From Verrucomicrobiia bacterium (GTDB lineage Bacteria; Verrucomicrobiota; Verrucomicrobiia; Palsa-1439), in NCBI GenBank assembly GCA_035577545.1, contig DATLVI010000017.1, forward strand, positions 1-64,000: a stretch of DNA of 64,000 nt, read 5' to 3'. The notes under the pieces are model-generated. The model was given only the letters and a program-made list of their open reading frames with translations. It was not told the DNA's origin and did not search any database. Each line of letters begins with the position of its first letter. Positions within the stretch are counted from its first letter, which is position 1. The position numbers and the translations under genes were made by a program. Shown piece after piece: positions 35,974 through 44,971 of the stretch.

Positions 35974-36392
35974 TTCTTTGTCGCTTTTTCGCTTATCTTA
36001 TTCAACTGCTCGAGGAACTGAGCGGCCGGTAGATAGCCGCCGATCTCGGATACCTTCTTGCCATCGGCGTCCACAAAGACGATGTGTGGATAACCAGTCG
36101 TGCCGAAATCCTTGGACAGTTTCGCGTCCCGCTGGCTCTTTTCGGGATTCACCTTGACCGCGATGAAATCCTTCGTGAGTTTGGCCTCGACATCCTTGTC
36201 ACTATACGTGTCCTTGTCGAGCTTCTTGCACCATCCACACCAGTCCGTGTATAGATCCACCATTACCAACTTCTTGTCCTTTTTCGCCGTCGCCAGGGCC
36301 GCGTCATAGTCGTGTCCCCAGTTCACAGCCGCGATTGCGCCCGCGTTGAGCGCCAGGAAACCCAAAATCGTGGCAGTTATGAATCTTTTCAT
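35970..36392 (-). CDS. Exported thioredoxin-fold protein (WCGWC)
   Basis: The protein has 140 aa. It begins with a signal peptide (MKRFITATILGFLALNAGAIA) and has one thioredoxin domain with redox motif W-C-G-W-C-K (Cys52, Cys55) after 'KLVMVDLYTD', and a cis-proline loop 'TGYPHIVFVD'. The two tryptophans around the cysteines and the 'DGKKV....GYLPAAQFLEQL' end resemble the thioredoxin_7/DsbD-gamma-like group, so it is a likely periplasmic thiol oxidoreductase. It lies 12 nt after ispG and overlaps the Nudix gene by 4 nt. Confidence 0.9.
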   Translation of the reverse strand: MKRFITATILGFLALNAGAIAAVNWGHDYDAALATAKKDKKLVMVDLYTDWCGWCKKLDKDTYSDKDVEAKLTKDFIAVKVNPEKSQRDAKLSKDFGTTGYPHIVFVDADGKKVSEIGGYLPAAQFLEQLNKISEKATKK

Positions 36393-36404
36393 GTCTTCCT
36401 TCCG

Positions 36405-38465
36405 TTAACGCGCGCTGAGCGCAACTTCCTTCGGTTCAGCCTTTGTCGGCGGTTCAATCCACTTACCGTGCTCTTTGATAAGCGCAATCAGTTCATCCAC
36501 CGCTTGATCCTCGGGGATGTGTTGTTTGACCTGCGTTTTCCCCACCCAAAGCGAAATTTTACCGGGAGCAGTACCCACGTAACCAAAATCCGCATCGGCC
36601 ATCTCGCCGGGACCATTGACGATGCAACCCATCACGGCAATCTTCACACCTTTTAGGTGCGCCGTACGAGACTTGATTCCCGCTGTCACGGTCTGCAAGT
36701 CGAACAATGTGCGCCCGCAACTCGGACAAGCTACGTAGTCGGTCTTGAACGTCCGCGCACCGGCCCCCTGTAAAATGTTGTACACGAGCTTGACCGACTT
36801 GAGCAAATCGTCTTCGCCCGTGACTTCCACCGCGTCGCCAATACCGTCGCACAGCAGCGCGCCAATGTGTGTGCTCGCGCCGATGAGCGCACCCTGCTGC
36901 GCATGATGGGCACGTCCGGAACTGACGCGGTCACGTATCAGGATCGGCAGATTCAGTCCGTGGTTGTCCAGTGTGGCAGCCAGAACGCGGTAAGCCGCGA
37001 TCACGTCCAGTCCTTCCGCGTGGCCGACAGCGAGAATTACCTGTTGGCCACGGAAATATCGGAGGGTGGCAGCAACCTGCTTACAGGCTCTCAAGAAATG
37101 TTCGGGTGAATCAGCCACCACGTCGAACTGAACCGTGCGCTCCTGCGATGCGCGTAACAACGGACTCGCTTCCGTACCGACCGTGAAAGGAACATTTACC
37201 TTCTCGGCGACGTCAAATATCGGCAAGGTGACGTCGGCATCATCGAGCTTCACCGCGATTGGCGTGTGGATATGCCGTTTGCGCAACTCCGGTTTCAGAG
37301 CCGCGATTTTGCCGATGTCCGCCATCGTCTTGACGTGGAATTGAAGGATCTCGGCAAACGTGTCCGGCTCGGCGGTCGTAATGCGCTGGATATCGCCGAT
37401 CCGCGCGGTCAATGGCACGGGCAGCTCGACGCGTTGCGGATGGTCCTTGCCAAGACGCAAGCGCAAGTCGCCGATGAAATACTCGGGGGTGGGTCGTCGG
37501 GTGTACGTAAATGGATCTCGTTTTTCGGTCACTGCCAACGGCGCTCGTCCTGCCGATTTTCCCGCGCGTTGTTGCTCCCACAGTATGTTGTACTTCTTGA
37601 CCAATTCCCGGCAAACCGGGATTTCGTGTACACTATCTTCGGTGAGTGAAACACGCACCGTGTCCCCGATACCGTCTTCAAGCAACGCGCCGATGCCAAT
37701 GGCGGACTTGATGCGACCGTCCTCCCCTTCCCCGGCTTCCGTGACACCGAGGTGCAAGGGGTAATTCCAGTCCGGGCCCTCTTCGTTCAACCGTGCGACG
37801 AGCAATCGATAGGCTTCGATCATCACCTTCGGGTTGCTGGCCTTCATCGAGAGGATGATCTCGTGATAGTCGCACTTGCGGCAAGTGCGGACGAATTCCA
37901 ACGCGCTCTCAACCATGCCCAACGGTGTGTCGCCGTAACGGTTCATGATGCGGTCGGAAAGTGAACCGTGGTTCGTGCCAATGCGCATGGCACGGCCTAA
38001 TTCTTTGCACTTGAGCACGAGCGGCGTAAAAGCCTTCTCCAGACGTTCCAATTCCTCGGCATACTGGTCGTCCGTGTACTCGCGGGTCGCAAATTTCTTC
38101 CGGTCGGCATAATTGCCCGGGTTGATGCGGACCTTCTCGCACCAGAGCGCCGCCTCCATCGCAGCGGATGGGACGAAATGAATGTCGGCAACAATGGGGG
38201 TGTTGTGCCCGCGCCGGCGAAGCTCAGCAACGATATTCTTGAGGTTCTTCGCGTCGTTGATGCTCGGAGCGGTGATGCGGAGGATTTCACAACCGGCCTC
38301 GATGATTGGGAGTGCTTCGTTGACGCAAGCCTCTGTCTTCATCGTGTCGGAAATCAACATGGTCTGGACGCGAATCGGGTTGTCGCCGCCGACACCGATC
38401 GGACCGACCTTTACCTCGCGCGTGATGCGCCGCTGCCAGAAAAATGGATTGGTACAGTAGTTCAT
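36405..38465 (-). CDS. ispG: 4-hydroxy-3-methylbut-2-en-1-yl diphosphate synthase, long form
   Basis: The protein has 686 aa against ~370 for the E. coli enzyme. It is the three-domain IspG known from plants, Bacteroidetes, Chlamydiae and Verrucomicrobia, with a TIM-barrel-like insertion between the catalytic barrel and the iron-sulfur domain. It converts MEcPP to HMBPP in the MEP pathway. The start 'FFWQRRITREVKVG', barrel segments 'ADIHFVPSAAMEAAL' and 'IGTNHGSLSDRIMNRYGDTPLGM' (split), and the [4Fe-4S] ligands Cys580, Cys583 (CPSCGR) and Cys614 (MGCIVNGPGE) are all present. Its ATG overlaps the rseP stop by 4 nt (ATGA). dxr lies two genes upstream in the same cluster. Confidence 0.96.
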   Translation of the reverse strand: MNYCTNPFFWQRRITREVKVGPIGVGGDNPIRVQTMLISDTMKTEACVNEALPIIEAGCEILRITAPSINDAKNLKNIVAELRRRGHNTPIVADIHFVPSAAMEAALWCEKVRINPGNYADRKKFATREYTDDQYAEELERLEKAFTPLVLKCKELGRAMRIGTNHGSLSDRIMNRYGDTPLGMVESALEFVRTCRKCDYHEIILSMKASNPKVMIEAYRLLVARLNEEGPDWNYPLHLGVTEAGEGEDGRIKSAIGIGALLEDGIGDTVRVSLTEDSVHEIPVCRELVKKYNILWEQQRAGKSAGRAPLAVTEKRDPFTYTRRPTPEYFIGDLRLRLGKDHPQRVELPVPLTARIGDIQRITTAEPDTFAEILQFHVKTMADIGKIAALKPELRKRHIHTPIAVKLDDADVTLPIFDVAEKVNVPFTVGTEASPLLRASQERTVQFDVVADSPEHFLRACKQVAATLRYFRGQQVILAVGHAEGLDVIAAYRVLAATLDNHGLNLPILIRDRVSSGRAHHAQQGALIGASTHIGALLCDGIGDAVEVTGEDDLLKSVKLVYNILQGAGARTFKTDYVACPSCGRTLFDLQTVTAGIKSRTAHLKGVKIAVMGCIVNGPGEMADADFGYVGTAPGKISLWVGKTQVKQHIPEDQAVDELIALIKEHGKWIEPPTKAEPKEVALSAR

Positions 38466-39868
38466 GGCTGCGAAGCGGGCTTGGCCGCGGGTACGATGAC
38501 GTCATTGGCTGGCGGCTTGTCGGTGACACGAGACCGGCCGAAGAATCGCTGGACGTCGAAAAAGGTGATATACAGCATAAAACTGATCAGCAACACGGCA
38601 AAGGCGGTGGAGACGGTTTGTACGATGCGGGCGTTAAGCGGCTTGCGCATCGCCCCTTCGACAAGGGCAAAGACGATGTGTCCACCGTCGAGGATCGGGA
38701 GCGGGAACAAGTTGATGATCGCAAGGTTGATATTCAGCAGCACGGCGATGACCAGTCCCTGACGAACGCCGTTGCTGACGATTCCGTACCACCACGCGGC
38801 GAAAATACCAACCGGCCCGCTCACACTGTGCACGCCCACACCGGTTTCCTTGGAGTGGCGTAGCGCCTTGGCCATGTGCCACATCGAGGCGAAAACTTCC
38901 TCGAACTGTTCGCCAGGCGTTGGACCAGGACGGATGATTTCCATCTCGTCGCCAAGTTTGACACCCATGCGGGCCGCCTTCTCTTCGGGATCCACACGGG
39001 GGACAACAGTCAGCACCACCGTCTTCCCGTCCCGGAACATTTTAACCTCTGTTGGTTCGTCGGCGCGTTTGCCAACCAGCTCCCGCAACTGGTCGGAACT
39101 ATAGATGGCGACACCGGACACCGAAACGAAACGGTCGCCAGGTAGCATTCCCGCCTTTTCGGCGGCAGAATCCGGCAGAACCTCGCGCGCATAGGGGCGG
39201 ACACGCGGGTACAGACCGTCGAGCGTTTTGACATGAAACTCTTCGTTGAGTTTCGTCTCGAGATTAAACTCCAATCGTTTGCCGTTACGTTCGACAATGA
39301 CGTTGACGTCCGGTTCGAGACTGAACGCTACTGCCTCGACGAGCTGACCCCAACTCTGCACTTTCTGATCGTTGACCTGGACAATGCGGTCGCCGGGTTG
39401 GATCCCTTTTTGTTCCTCAAGGCTTCCCGCCTCGACCCAGCCAATGACCGACGGGTTGCTTGGCTTGCCAGCCTGCCAAATAATACAAGCCAGGACGAAG
39501 GCCAGTAAGACGTTCATTGCCGGCCCGGCCAGCGCAACAAGGATTTTGGAAGTGGGCGTTGCTCGCGGTAGCCCTCCATCGGAAGAGCCATCCGAGCCCT
39601 CGATTGCCTCCATCGGCGACATCTGTGGCAATGCCACGTAGCCGCCAAACGGAATCCAACCAACCTGATACTCGACCCCCTTCTTTTTATAACCCCAAAT
39701 CTTCGACCCGAATCCGACGGAAAACCGCTCGATCTTCATTCCACGGCGCCTCGCCATCAGAAAATGTCCCAACTCATGGAAAAAAATCGTGAATCCAAAA
39801 AAGAAAAGCACCAGGAGTGCGGGGTAAACCCAATCAGTAATCACACTTATTACAGTTTCAAACGACAC
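38462..39868 (-). CDS. rseP: RIP metalloprotease RseP (site-2 protease)
   Basis: The protein has 468 aa and is a polytopic inner-membrane zinc protease that cleaves transmembrane substrates such as anti-sigma factors. The first membrane helix carries HELGH (His31-His35). Two PDZ domains follow ('GSLEEQKGIQPGDRIVQVN' and 'SAAEKAGMLPGDRFVSVSG'), and a later helix carries the third zinc ligand in 'LFPLPILDGGHIVF'. It starts with GTG at 39868, overlapping the end of dxr by 11 nt. The dxr-rseP adjacency is widespread. A short proline/alanine tail follows the last helix. Confidence 0.96.
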   Translation of the reverse strand: MSFETVISVITDWVYPALLVLFFFGFTIFFHELGHFLMARRRGMKIERFSVGFGSKIWGYKKKGVEYQVGWIPFGGYVALPQMSPMEAIEGSDGSSDGGLPRATPTSKILVALAGPAMNVLLAFVLACIIWQAGKPSNPSVIGWVEAGSLEEQKGIQPGDRIVQVNDQKVQSWGQLVEAVAFSLEPDVNVIVERNGKRLEFNLETKLNEEFHVKTLDGLYPRVRPYAREVLPDSAAEKAGMLPGDRFVSVSGVAIYSSDQLRELVGKRADEPTEVKMFRDGKTVVLTVVPRVDPEEKAARMGVKLGDEMEIIRPGPTPGEQFEEVFASMWHMAKALRHSKETGVGVHSVSGPVGIFAAWWYGIVSNGVRQGLVIAVLLNINLAIINLFPLPILDGGHIVFALVEGAMRKPLNARIVQTVSTAFAVLLISFMLYITFFDVQRFFGRSRVTDKPPANDVIVPAAKPASQP

Positions 39869-41042
39869 GTTCGGCTTCCTTTCTGGCCCAGAGGTCAGCC
39901 TCTATTATAACACCCAGCGGCGGCGATGCAACCCACGAGGAGCCAGCCCTTCCACCTTTCTGATGCGCGTGCATTACCGTCTCAACAGTCTCGAAAATCT
40001 GCAGGAAACCAATCTGTCCGACTACAAAGCGCGCCACTGCAACCTCATTGGCAGCGTTGAACACCGCCGGCATCGTCCCGCCGACCCGTCCCGCTTCGTG
40101 CGCCAGCCGTAGCGACGGGAACTTCTCGCGATCGGGATTCTCGAAGGTCAGCGTGCCGATCCTGGCAAGATCAGTGGACGGCATAGAATTCGGCACTCGC
40201 CGCGGCCACGTGAGCGCGTACTGGATCGGATAACGCATATCCGGCACGCTCAACTGCGCCAGGATCGACCCGTCTGTGAACTCCACCATCGAATGCACGA
40301 CGCTCTGCGGGTGGATCACCACATCCACACGATCCACCTCGACATCGAACAGCCACCGCGCCTCGATCATCTCCAGCCCCTTGTTGAACAAGGTGGCTGA
40401 ATCGATCGTGATTTTCTGCCCCATGTTCCAACTCGGGTGCTTCAGCGCCTGCGCCACGGTTATCTTCGCGAACTCCTCGCGTGGCGTCTGCCGGAACGGC
40501 CCGCCGGATGCCGTGAGAATCAGCCGTTTTACATCCTGTGGCTCACGACCTTCGAGGCATTGGAAAATCGCGCTGTGCTCGCTGTCCACTGGCAGCACTT
40601 TGACACCATGCTTGCGCGCTTCGCTCATGACCAACTCACCCGCCATCACGAGGATTTCCTTGGACGCAACTGCCAGATCCTTGCCCGCACGAATCGCCGC
40701 CAGCGCTGGTTCCAGTCCCGCCGTGCCGACAATCGCCACCAGCACGACGTCAGCTTCCGGCATCGTCGCCAACTCAATCAACCCCCGCTCGCCGGAATGT
40801 ACCGGTAGGGCGCGACCGCCGGGTGCGCCGAGCCGTTTCTTCAATTCCTCCGCCTTTTTGGGATCCGTCATCCCCACCGCGAGCGGTTTGAACTGGCGAA
40901 TCGCTTGCTCCATCCCGTCCACATTCTCGCGTGACGCCATCCCCACAATGCGAATCTGCTCGGGCAGATCCGCCGCCACCTTCTGCGTCGAAACGCCGAT
41001 GGACCCCGTGCAGCCGAGCAAGACGATGTTCTTTGGTTTCAT
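39858..41042 (-). CDS. dxr: 1-deoxy-D-xylulose 5-phosphate reductoisomerase
   Basis: The protein has 394 aa, the normal length. It makes MEP from DXP with NADPH, the first committed step of the MEP pathway. The NADPH loop 'LLGCTGSIGVSTQKV' (Gly13-Ser-Ile-Gly16), 'ASKEILVMAGELVM', 'LPVDSEHSAIFQCL', 'LTASGGPFRQTP', 'HPSWNMGQKITIDSATLFNKG' (split) and 'EARWLFDV' are all typical, including the metal ligands Asp and Glu of DSEHSA. It is followed by rseP with an 11-nt overlap and preceded by cdsA with 75 nt between. Confidence 0.98.
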   Translation of the reverse strand: MKPKNIVLLGCTGSIGVSTQKVAADLPEQIRIVGMASRENVDGMEQAIRQFKPLAVGMTDPKKAEELKKRLGAPGGRALPVHSGERGLIELATMPEADVVLVAIVGTAGLEPALAAIRAGKDLAVASKEILVMAGELVMSEARKHGVKVLPVDSEHSAIFQCLEGREPQDVKRLILTASGGPFRQTPREEFAKITVAQALKHPSWNMGQKITIDSATLFNKGLEMIEARWLFDVEVDRVDVVIHPQSVVHSMVEFTDGSILAQLSVPDMRYPIQYALTWPRRVPNSMPSTDLARIGTLTFENPDREKFPSLRLAHEAGRVGGTMPAVFNAANEVAVARFVVGQIGFLQIFETVETVMHAHQKGGRAGSSWVASPPLGVIIEADLWARKEAERVV

Positions 41043-41117
41043 CGCTGAATGGCGGATTGTAGGGCAAGCACACGGCTTGCCGAAACAAAAAAGAATGGCA
41101 GGTGGGCTGGCCGCAAA

Positions 41118-42020
41118 TCACCCACGCAACACCAGCCGCATGTAGACGTAGAGTAGCGGCGCGGTGAAGAGCAGGCTGTCGATCATATCGAGGCAGCCGC
41201 CGTGTCCCGGGAGGATCGTGCTGGAATCTTTGACGCCAGCTTCGCGTTTGATCAGTGATTCGGCGAGGTCGCCGATGACCGCCGCCACGCCCAGCAGCAG
41301 GCCGATGACCACAGCATGCAGGCTTGTCAGGGCCGCCATTTCGTTGGGCATGACCCAGCGACAAAGAAAGGCGCCGCCAACGGCAAAAATAATCCCACCA
41401 ATGGTGCCTTCCCACGTTTTCTTCGGGCTGATGCGCGGGATCATTTTATGGCGACCGAACACCGAACCAACGATGTACGCCCCCATGTCGGTGAACTTCG
41501 TCGCGACCACCAGTAACATGATGAAGTATCGGCCATGCGGCGAAGCAAAATTGATCCGCGTGATGAAATTGCCCAACCACGCGACATAAATGAGGCCGAA
41601 CAACGTCACCGCCATCGTCTCGATCCCTTGCGGATTCAGCTTCTGGGGAAACTGGCGAATGAATACACCAAGCGCGAAAACGAGCAGGATTAAAATATCG
41701 AAATCGTAGGATAGCTGCAGCCGCTGCGGTTGCCGGTAGAAAAACCAACTGCCCGAAACCAGCGCCAGCGTGCCGATGACGCCCCAGACTTTGTACGTGC
41801 GCAACCCCTTGGCCTCGCAAATCCGGTAAAATTCCCAAACCGCCCGCGCCAGGACCACGTTCACAAAAATATATAAGGCCGTTGGCGGCAGCCAGAAAAT
41901 CACTGACAACATGATCGCCCAGAGCACAATGGAACTGATCAATCGCCACTGGAATCCGCTGCGGATAGCGGGTAATGTGGTCGCCGTTGCTTGGGTGGAT
42001 GTTACCGGCGTCGTGCTCAT
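41118..42020 (-). CDS. cdsA: Phosphatidate cytidylyltransferase
   Basis: The protein has 300 aa. It is a multi-spanning membrane enzyme making CDP-diacylglycerol from phosphatidate and CTP. Around eight hydrophobic segments are visible. The C-terminal family signature is present ('ESLIKREAGVKDSSTILPGHGG', split, then CLDMIDSLLF), but the Arg of the usual D-R-x-D is Met here. The start overlaps the uppS stop by 4 nt, so the two are coupled. Confidence 0.93.
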   Translation of the reverse strand: MSTTPVTSTQATATTLPAIRSGFQWRLISSIVLWAIMLSVIFWLPPTALYIFVNVVLARAVWEFYRICEAKGLRTYKVWGVIGTLALVSGSWFFYRQPQRLQLSYDFDILILLVFALGVFIRQFPQKLNPQGIETMAVTLFGLIYVAWLGNFITRINFASPHGRYFIMLLVVATKFTDMGAYIVGSVFGRHKMIPRISPKKTWEGTIGGIIFAVGGAFLCRWVMPNEMAALTSLHAVVIGLLLGVAAVIGDLAESLIKREAGVKDSSTILPGHGGCLDMIDSLLFTAPLLYVYMRLVLRG

Positions 42021-42748
42021 GCGAGCTCACCAGAGCCAACCCGGCCAAAACGCCGGTCTCGTCCGCTGTAGTCCTCCAACGCTTTCAGGTAGGCAGCCTT
42101 TCGGAAATCAGGCCAAAGGGTTTCCGTGACATAAATCTCCGCGTAGGAAATCTGCCACAGGAGAAAATTGCTCACACGCATCTCACCGCTGGTACGAATC
42201 AATAGATCCGGATCGGGTATTGAGCGCGTATATAAGTGCTGCGAGATGACCTTCTCATCGACGTCCGTCGCATGCAGCCGTCCATCCTTCACCTCACGAC
42301 AGATCGAGCGTACGGCGTCGACAATCTCCGCCCGCCCGCCGTAACTCAGGGCAAGCACGAGTGTCAGGCCCGTGTTCTTCTTCAATGCGGCGATCGATTT
42401 CTCGAGTTGTTTCTGCGCGCTGGCTGGTAATTCATGCACCCGCCCGATCGCCGCGAGCCGCACGTTGCTCTTGTTCAACTCCCCAATCTCCTGCTTGAGA
42501 TAAAACTCCAACAGGCGCATCAGTGCGGTCACCTCGGCCTTCGGACGGTTCCAGTTTTCGGTCGAAAACGCGTACAACGTCAGATAGTCAATGCCCAGTT
42601 CGCCCGAAACACGGACAATCTCGCGTACGCTCTCAGCACCGCGACGGTGCCCTTCAATGTGGGGAAACCCGCGCTCGCGCGCCCAGCGCCCGTTGCCATC
42701 CATGATGATAGCCACATGGCGGGGGAGGTTTTTAATCGGTTGCGTCAT
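42017..42748 (-). CDS. uppS: Undecaprenyl diphosphate synthase (cis-prenyltransferase)
   Basis: The protein has 243 aa, normal for UppS. It adds isoprenes to farnesyl diphosphate to give the C55 lipid carrier for wall synthesis. ATG 42748 is preferred to a GTG five codons upstream, with GGGATCGAG as ribosome-binding site. Motifs are 'HVAIIMDGNGRWARERG' with the catalytic Asp, 'HRRGAESVREIV', 'LTLYAFSTENWNRPKAEV', and 'PDPDLLIRTSGEMRVSNFLLWQ' (split), with 'YAEIYVTETLWPDF' at the end. It lies 24 nt after purA and overlaps cdsA by 4 nt. Confidence 0.97.
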   Translation of the reverse strand: MTQPIKNLPRHVAIIMDGNGRWARERGFPHIEGHRRGAESVREIVRVSGELGIDYLTLYAFSTENWNRPKAEVTALMRLLEFYLKQEIGELNKSNVRLAAIGRVHELPASAQKQLEKSIAALKKNTGLTLVLALSYGGRAEIVDAVRSICREVKDGRLHATDVDEKVISQHLYTRSIPDPDLLIRTSGEMRVSNFLLWQISYAEIYVTETLWPDFRKAAYLKALEDYSGRDRRFGRVGSGELA

Positions 42749-42772
42749 CTGTCTCGATCCCACTCACGGGCC

Positions 42773-44044
42773 TTACAAAAACATCGTCTCTTCCCGCCGT
42801 GCGCCGACCGATACGATGCCGAGCTTCGCGCCGCTGAGCTGGGCGAGCTTTTGCAGGTAGACCCGCGCGGGCTTGGGCAACTGGTCGATATCCTGTGCCA
42901 GCTTTGTAGAGGTCTGCCAACCGTTGAATTCCTGGTACATGGGCGCACAGCGCTGCAACAGGTCGATGTCATTGGGCAGGGTTTCGTAAACCTTCCCGTC
43001 CACCTTGTAGGCAACACACACTTTGATTTTTGGCAAGCCATCGAGCACGTCGAGTTTGGTGACGGCCAGCTCGTCGATGCCGTTGACCATGACCGAGTAG
43101 CGCGTCGCCACCGCATCGAACCAGCCGCAGCGGCGCGGGCGCCCCGTAGTCGCGCCAAATTCCCGGCCCGTCTCGCGAAGCATGGCACCTTGATCGTCGA
43201 GTAGTTCCGTTGGGAACGGTCCCTCGCCCACCCGTGTTGTATACGCCTTCATGACACCAACCACGCGGTCGATTTTATGCGGCGGGACGCCTGTCCCGAC
43301 GCACGCGCCGCCCGCAGTCGCGTTCGAACTGGTCACAAACGGATACGTCCCAAAATCGATGTCGAGTAGCGTACCCTGTGCACCCTCAAAAAGAATATTC
43401 TTGCCGTCACGCACCGCCCGGTTCAGTAACGTCACGGTGTCCGTAACAAATGGCCGCAGTTTACGTCCGCATTCTACGTATTCGTTATTGATCTTCGCGA
43501 AGCTCAACGGCTTCGCACCGAACGCCTTGAAGATCTCGTTGTTTTCCTGGATCTTTCGACGCAGTTTCTCGGAAAACCGTTCAGTCGCGAGCAGATCGAC
43601 CAGCCGCAAACCCGTGCGCGCGACTTTATCCGCGTACGCCGGGCCAATGCCGCGTTTGGTGGTACCGATCTTGCGTTTGCCCTTCTGTTCCTCGCGGATT
43701 TCGTCGAGTAATTTGTGGTACGGAAATACCAGATGCGCCGTTTCGCTGACGTAAAGATTGCCGCCGATGCTCACGCCGCGTCCGCGCAGGTGCTCGATCT
43801 CTCCGAGTAGCGCGACGGGATCGACCACAACGCCGTTACCGATCACGCTGACCTTGCCGGGATGCAGGATGCCCGACGGGATTAAGTGCAACACGTATTT
43901 CTGGTCGCCGACCTCCACTGTGTGCCCCGCGTTGTTGCCGCCCTGGTAGCGCACCACCACGTCGGCCTGTTCGGTGAGCACATCGATGATTTTGCCCTTG
44001 CCCTCATCGCCCCATTGGGCCCCCACTAAAATCGTTGTCGCCAT
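42773..44044 (-). CDS. purA: Adenylosuccinate synthetase
   Basis: The protein has 423 aa. It links IMP and aspartate using GTP, the first step from IMP to AMP. ATG 44044 gives the normal N-terminus 'TTILVGAQWGDEGKGKIID' (GTP loop GDEGKGK); the frame extends 13 codons upstream without family similarity. Other motifs are 'RYQGGNNAGHTV', 'GTTKRGIGPAYADK', 'FEGAQGTLLDIDFGTYPFVTSS' (split) and 'TTGRPRRCGWFD'. It is the first gene of the nine-gene minus-strand cluster and divergent from the ABC ATPase gene. Confidence 0.98.
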   Translation of the reverse strand: MATTILVGAQWGDEGKGKIIDVLTEQADVVVRYQGGNNAGHTVEVGDQKYVLHLIPSGILHPGKVSVIGNGVVVDPVALLGEIEHLRGRGVSIGGNLYVSETAHLVFPYHKLLDEIREEQKGKRKIGTTKRGIGPAYADKVARTGLRLVDLLATERFSEKLRRKIQENNEIFKAFGAKPLSFAKINNEYVECGRKLRPFVTDTVTLLNRAVRDGKNILFEGAQGTLLDIDFGTYPFVTSSNATAGGACVGTGVPPHKIDRVVGVMKAYTTRVGEGPFPTELLDDQGAMLRETGREFGATTGRPRRCGWFDAVATRYSVMVNGIDELAVTKLDVLDGLPKIKVCVAYKVDGKVYETLPNDIDLLQRCAPMYQEFNGWQTSTKLAQDIDQLPKPARVYLQKLAQLSGAKLGIVSVGARREETMFL

Positions 44045-44139
44045 AACCACTTCAACATAGCCGAACCATAAACCCGCTGGCAAGACGCAAGCGTTGCCAC
44101 GGTCTGTATAGCAGGCTTTTCTGTGCTAACATTCGCGCC

Positions 44140-44952
44140 ATGCGGCCAAAAGAAACGACGGTTCTGAACGTTCGCAACCTCCGCATTGAGCGATGTGAGA
44201 CCGTTATTCTGAATGACGTCTCGTGGCGCGTGAAGCGGGGTGAACACTGGGCCATTCTTGGACCAAACGGTTCGGGCAAGACTTCATTGCTCAACGCTTT
44301 GACAGCTTATCTCTCGCCCACCGCCGGGACAATCGAGGTGCTCGGCGAGCGGTACGGGGAAAGCGACTGGCGTGAGTTGCGGAAACGTATTGGACTGGTC
44401 AGTTCATCGGTTCGACAAATGATGGCGGATGATGAGCCGGCTCTGGAAACAGTCGTGAGCGGGAAGTACGCGATGATCGATTACCGGGGCGAGCCATCAA
44501 CTGCCGATCGTAAGCACGCCACGCAAATCCTCAAGAGCATCGAATGCTCTCACATCGCGAGACGCCCGTGGCGCGTCCTGTCGCAAGGCGAGCGCCAGCG
44601 CGTCCTTATTGGCCGCGCGCTGATGGCGAATCCACCCTTGCTGATCCTCGACGAACCCTGCGCCGGGCTTGATCCGGTCGCACGCGAACATTTTCTGCAG
44701 TTTCTCCAAAAACTTGCTCGCCGCAAGAGCGGGCCGACGATCATCCTCGTCACGCATCACGTTGAGGAAATCATGCCTGCGTTGTCGCACGTCCTGCTGC
44801 TCAAAGCCGGTGGCGTCCTCGCACAGGGAACGAAGACGGAGGTCCTTACATCCGAGTCCCTAAGCCGTGCGTTCGGCTCGCGCGCCGGGTTGGCGCACAA
44901 GAATGGACGCTACACCATGTCTATCGCTACGAAGCCGCGCGGCGTTATGTAA
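44140..44952 (+). CDS. Orphan ABC transporter ATP-binding protein
   Basis: The protein has 270 aa and one complete ABC ATPase domain: Walker A GPNGSGKT (residues 41-48), signature LSQGE (147-151), Walker B LLILDEP (about 167-173) and H-loop 'LVTHHVEEI'. The 'LGPNGSGKTSLLNALTAYLSP' opening (split) and 'ALSHVLLLKAGGVLAQG' end are like the YlmA/ModF-type ATPases. No permease or binding-protein gene lies next to it, so its transporter partner (if any) is encoded elsewhere. It is convergent with the DUF748 gene, 19 nt between stops. Confidence 0.93.
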   Translation: MRPKETTVLNVRNLRIERCETVILNDVSWRVKRGEHWAILGPNGSGKTSLLNALTAYLSPTAGTIEVLGERYGESDWRELRKRIGLVSSSVRQMMADDEPALETVVSGKYAMIDYRGEPSTADRKHATQILKSIECSHIARRPWRVLSQGERQRVLIGRALMANPPLLILDEPCAGLDPVAREHFLQFLQKLARRKSGPTIILVTHHVEEIMPALSHVLLLKAGGVLAQGTKTEVLTSESLSRAFGSRAGLAHKNGRYTMSIATKPRGVM

Positions 44953-44971
44953 ATCCACTGTCGGTTCGCCT

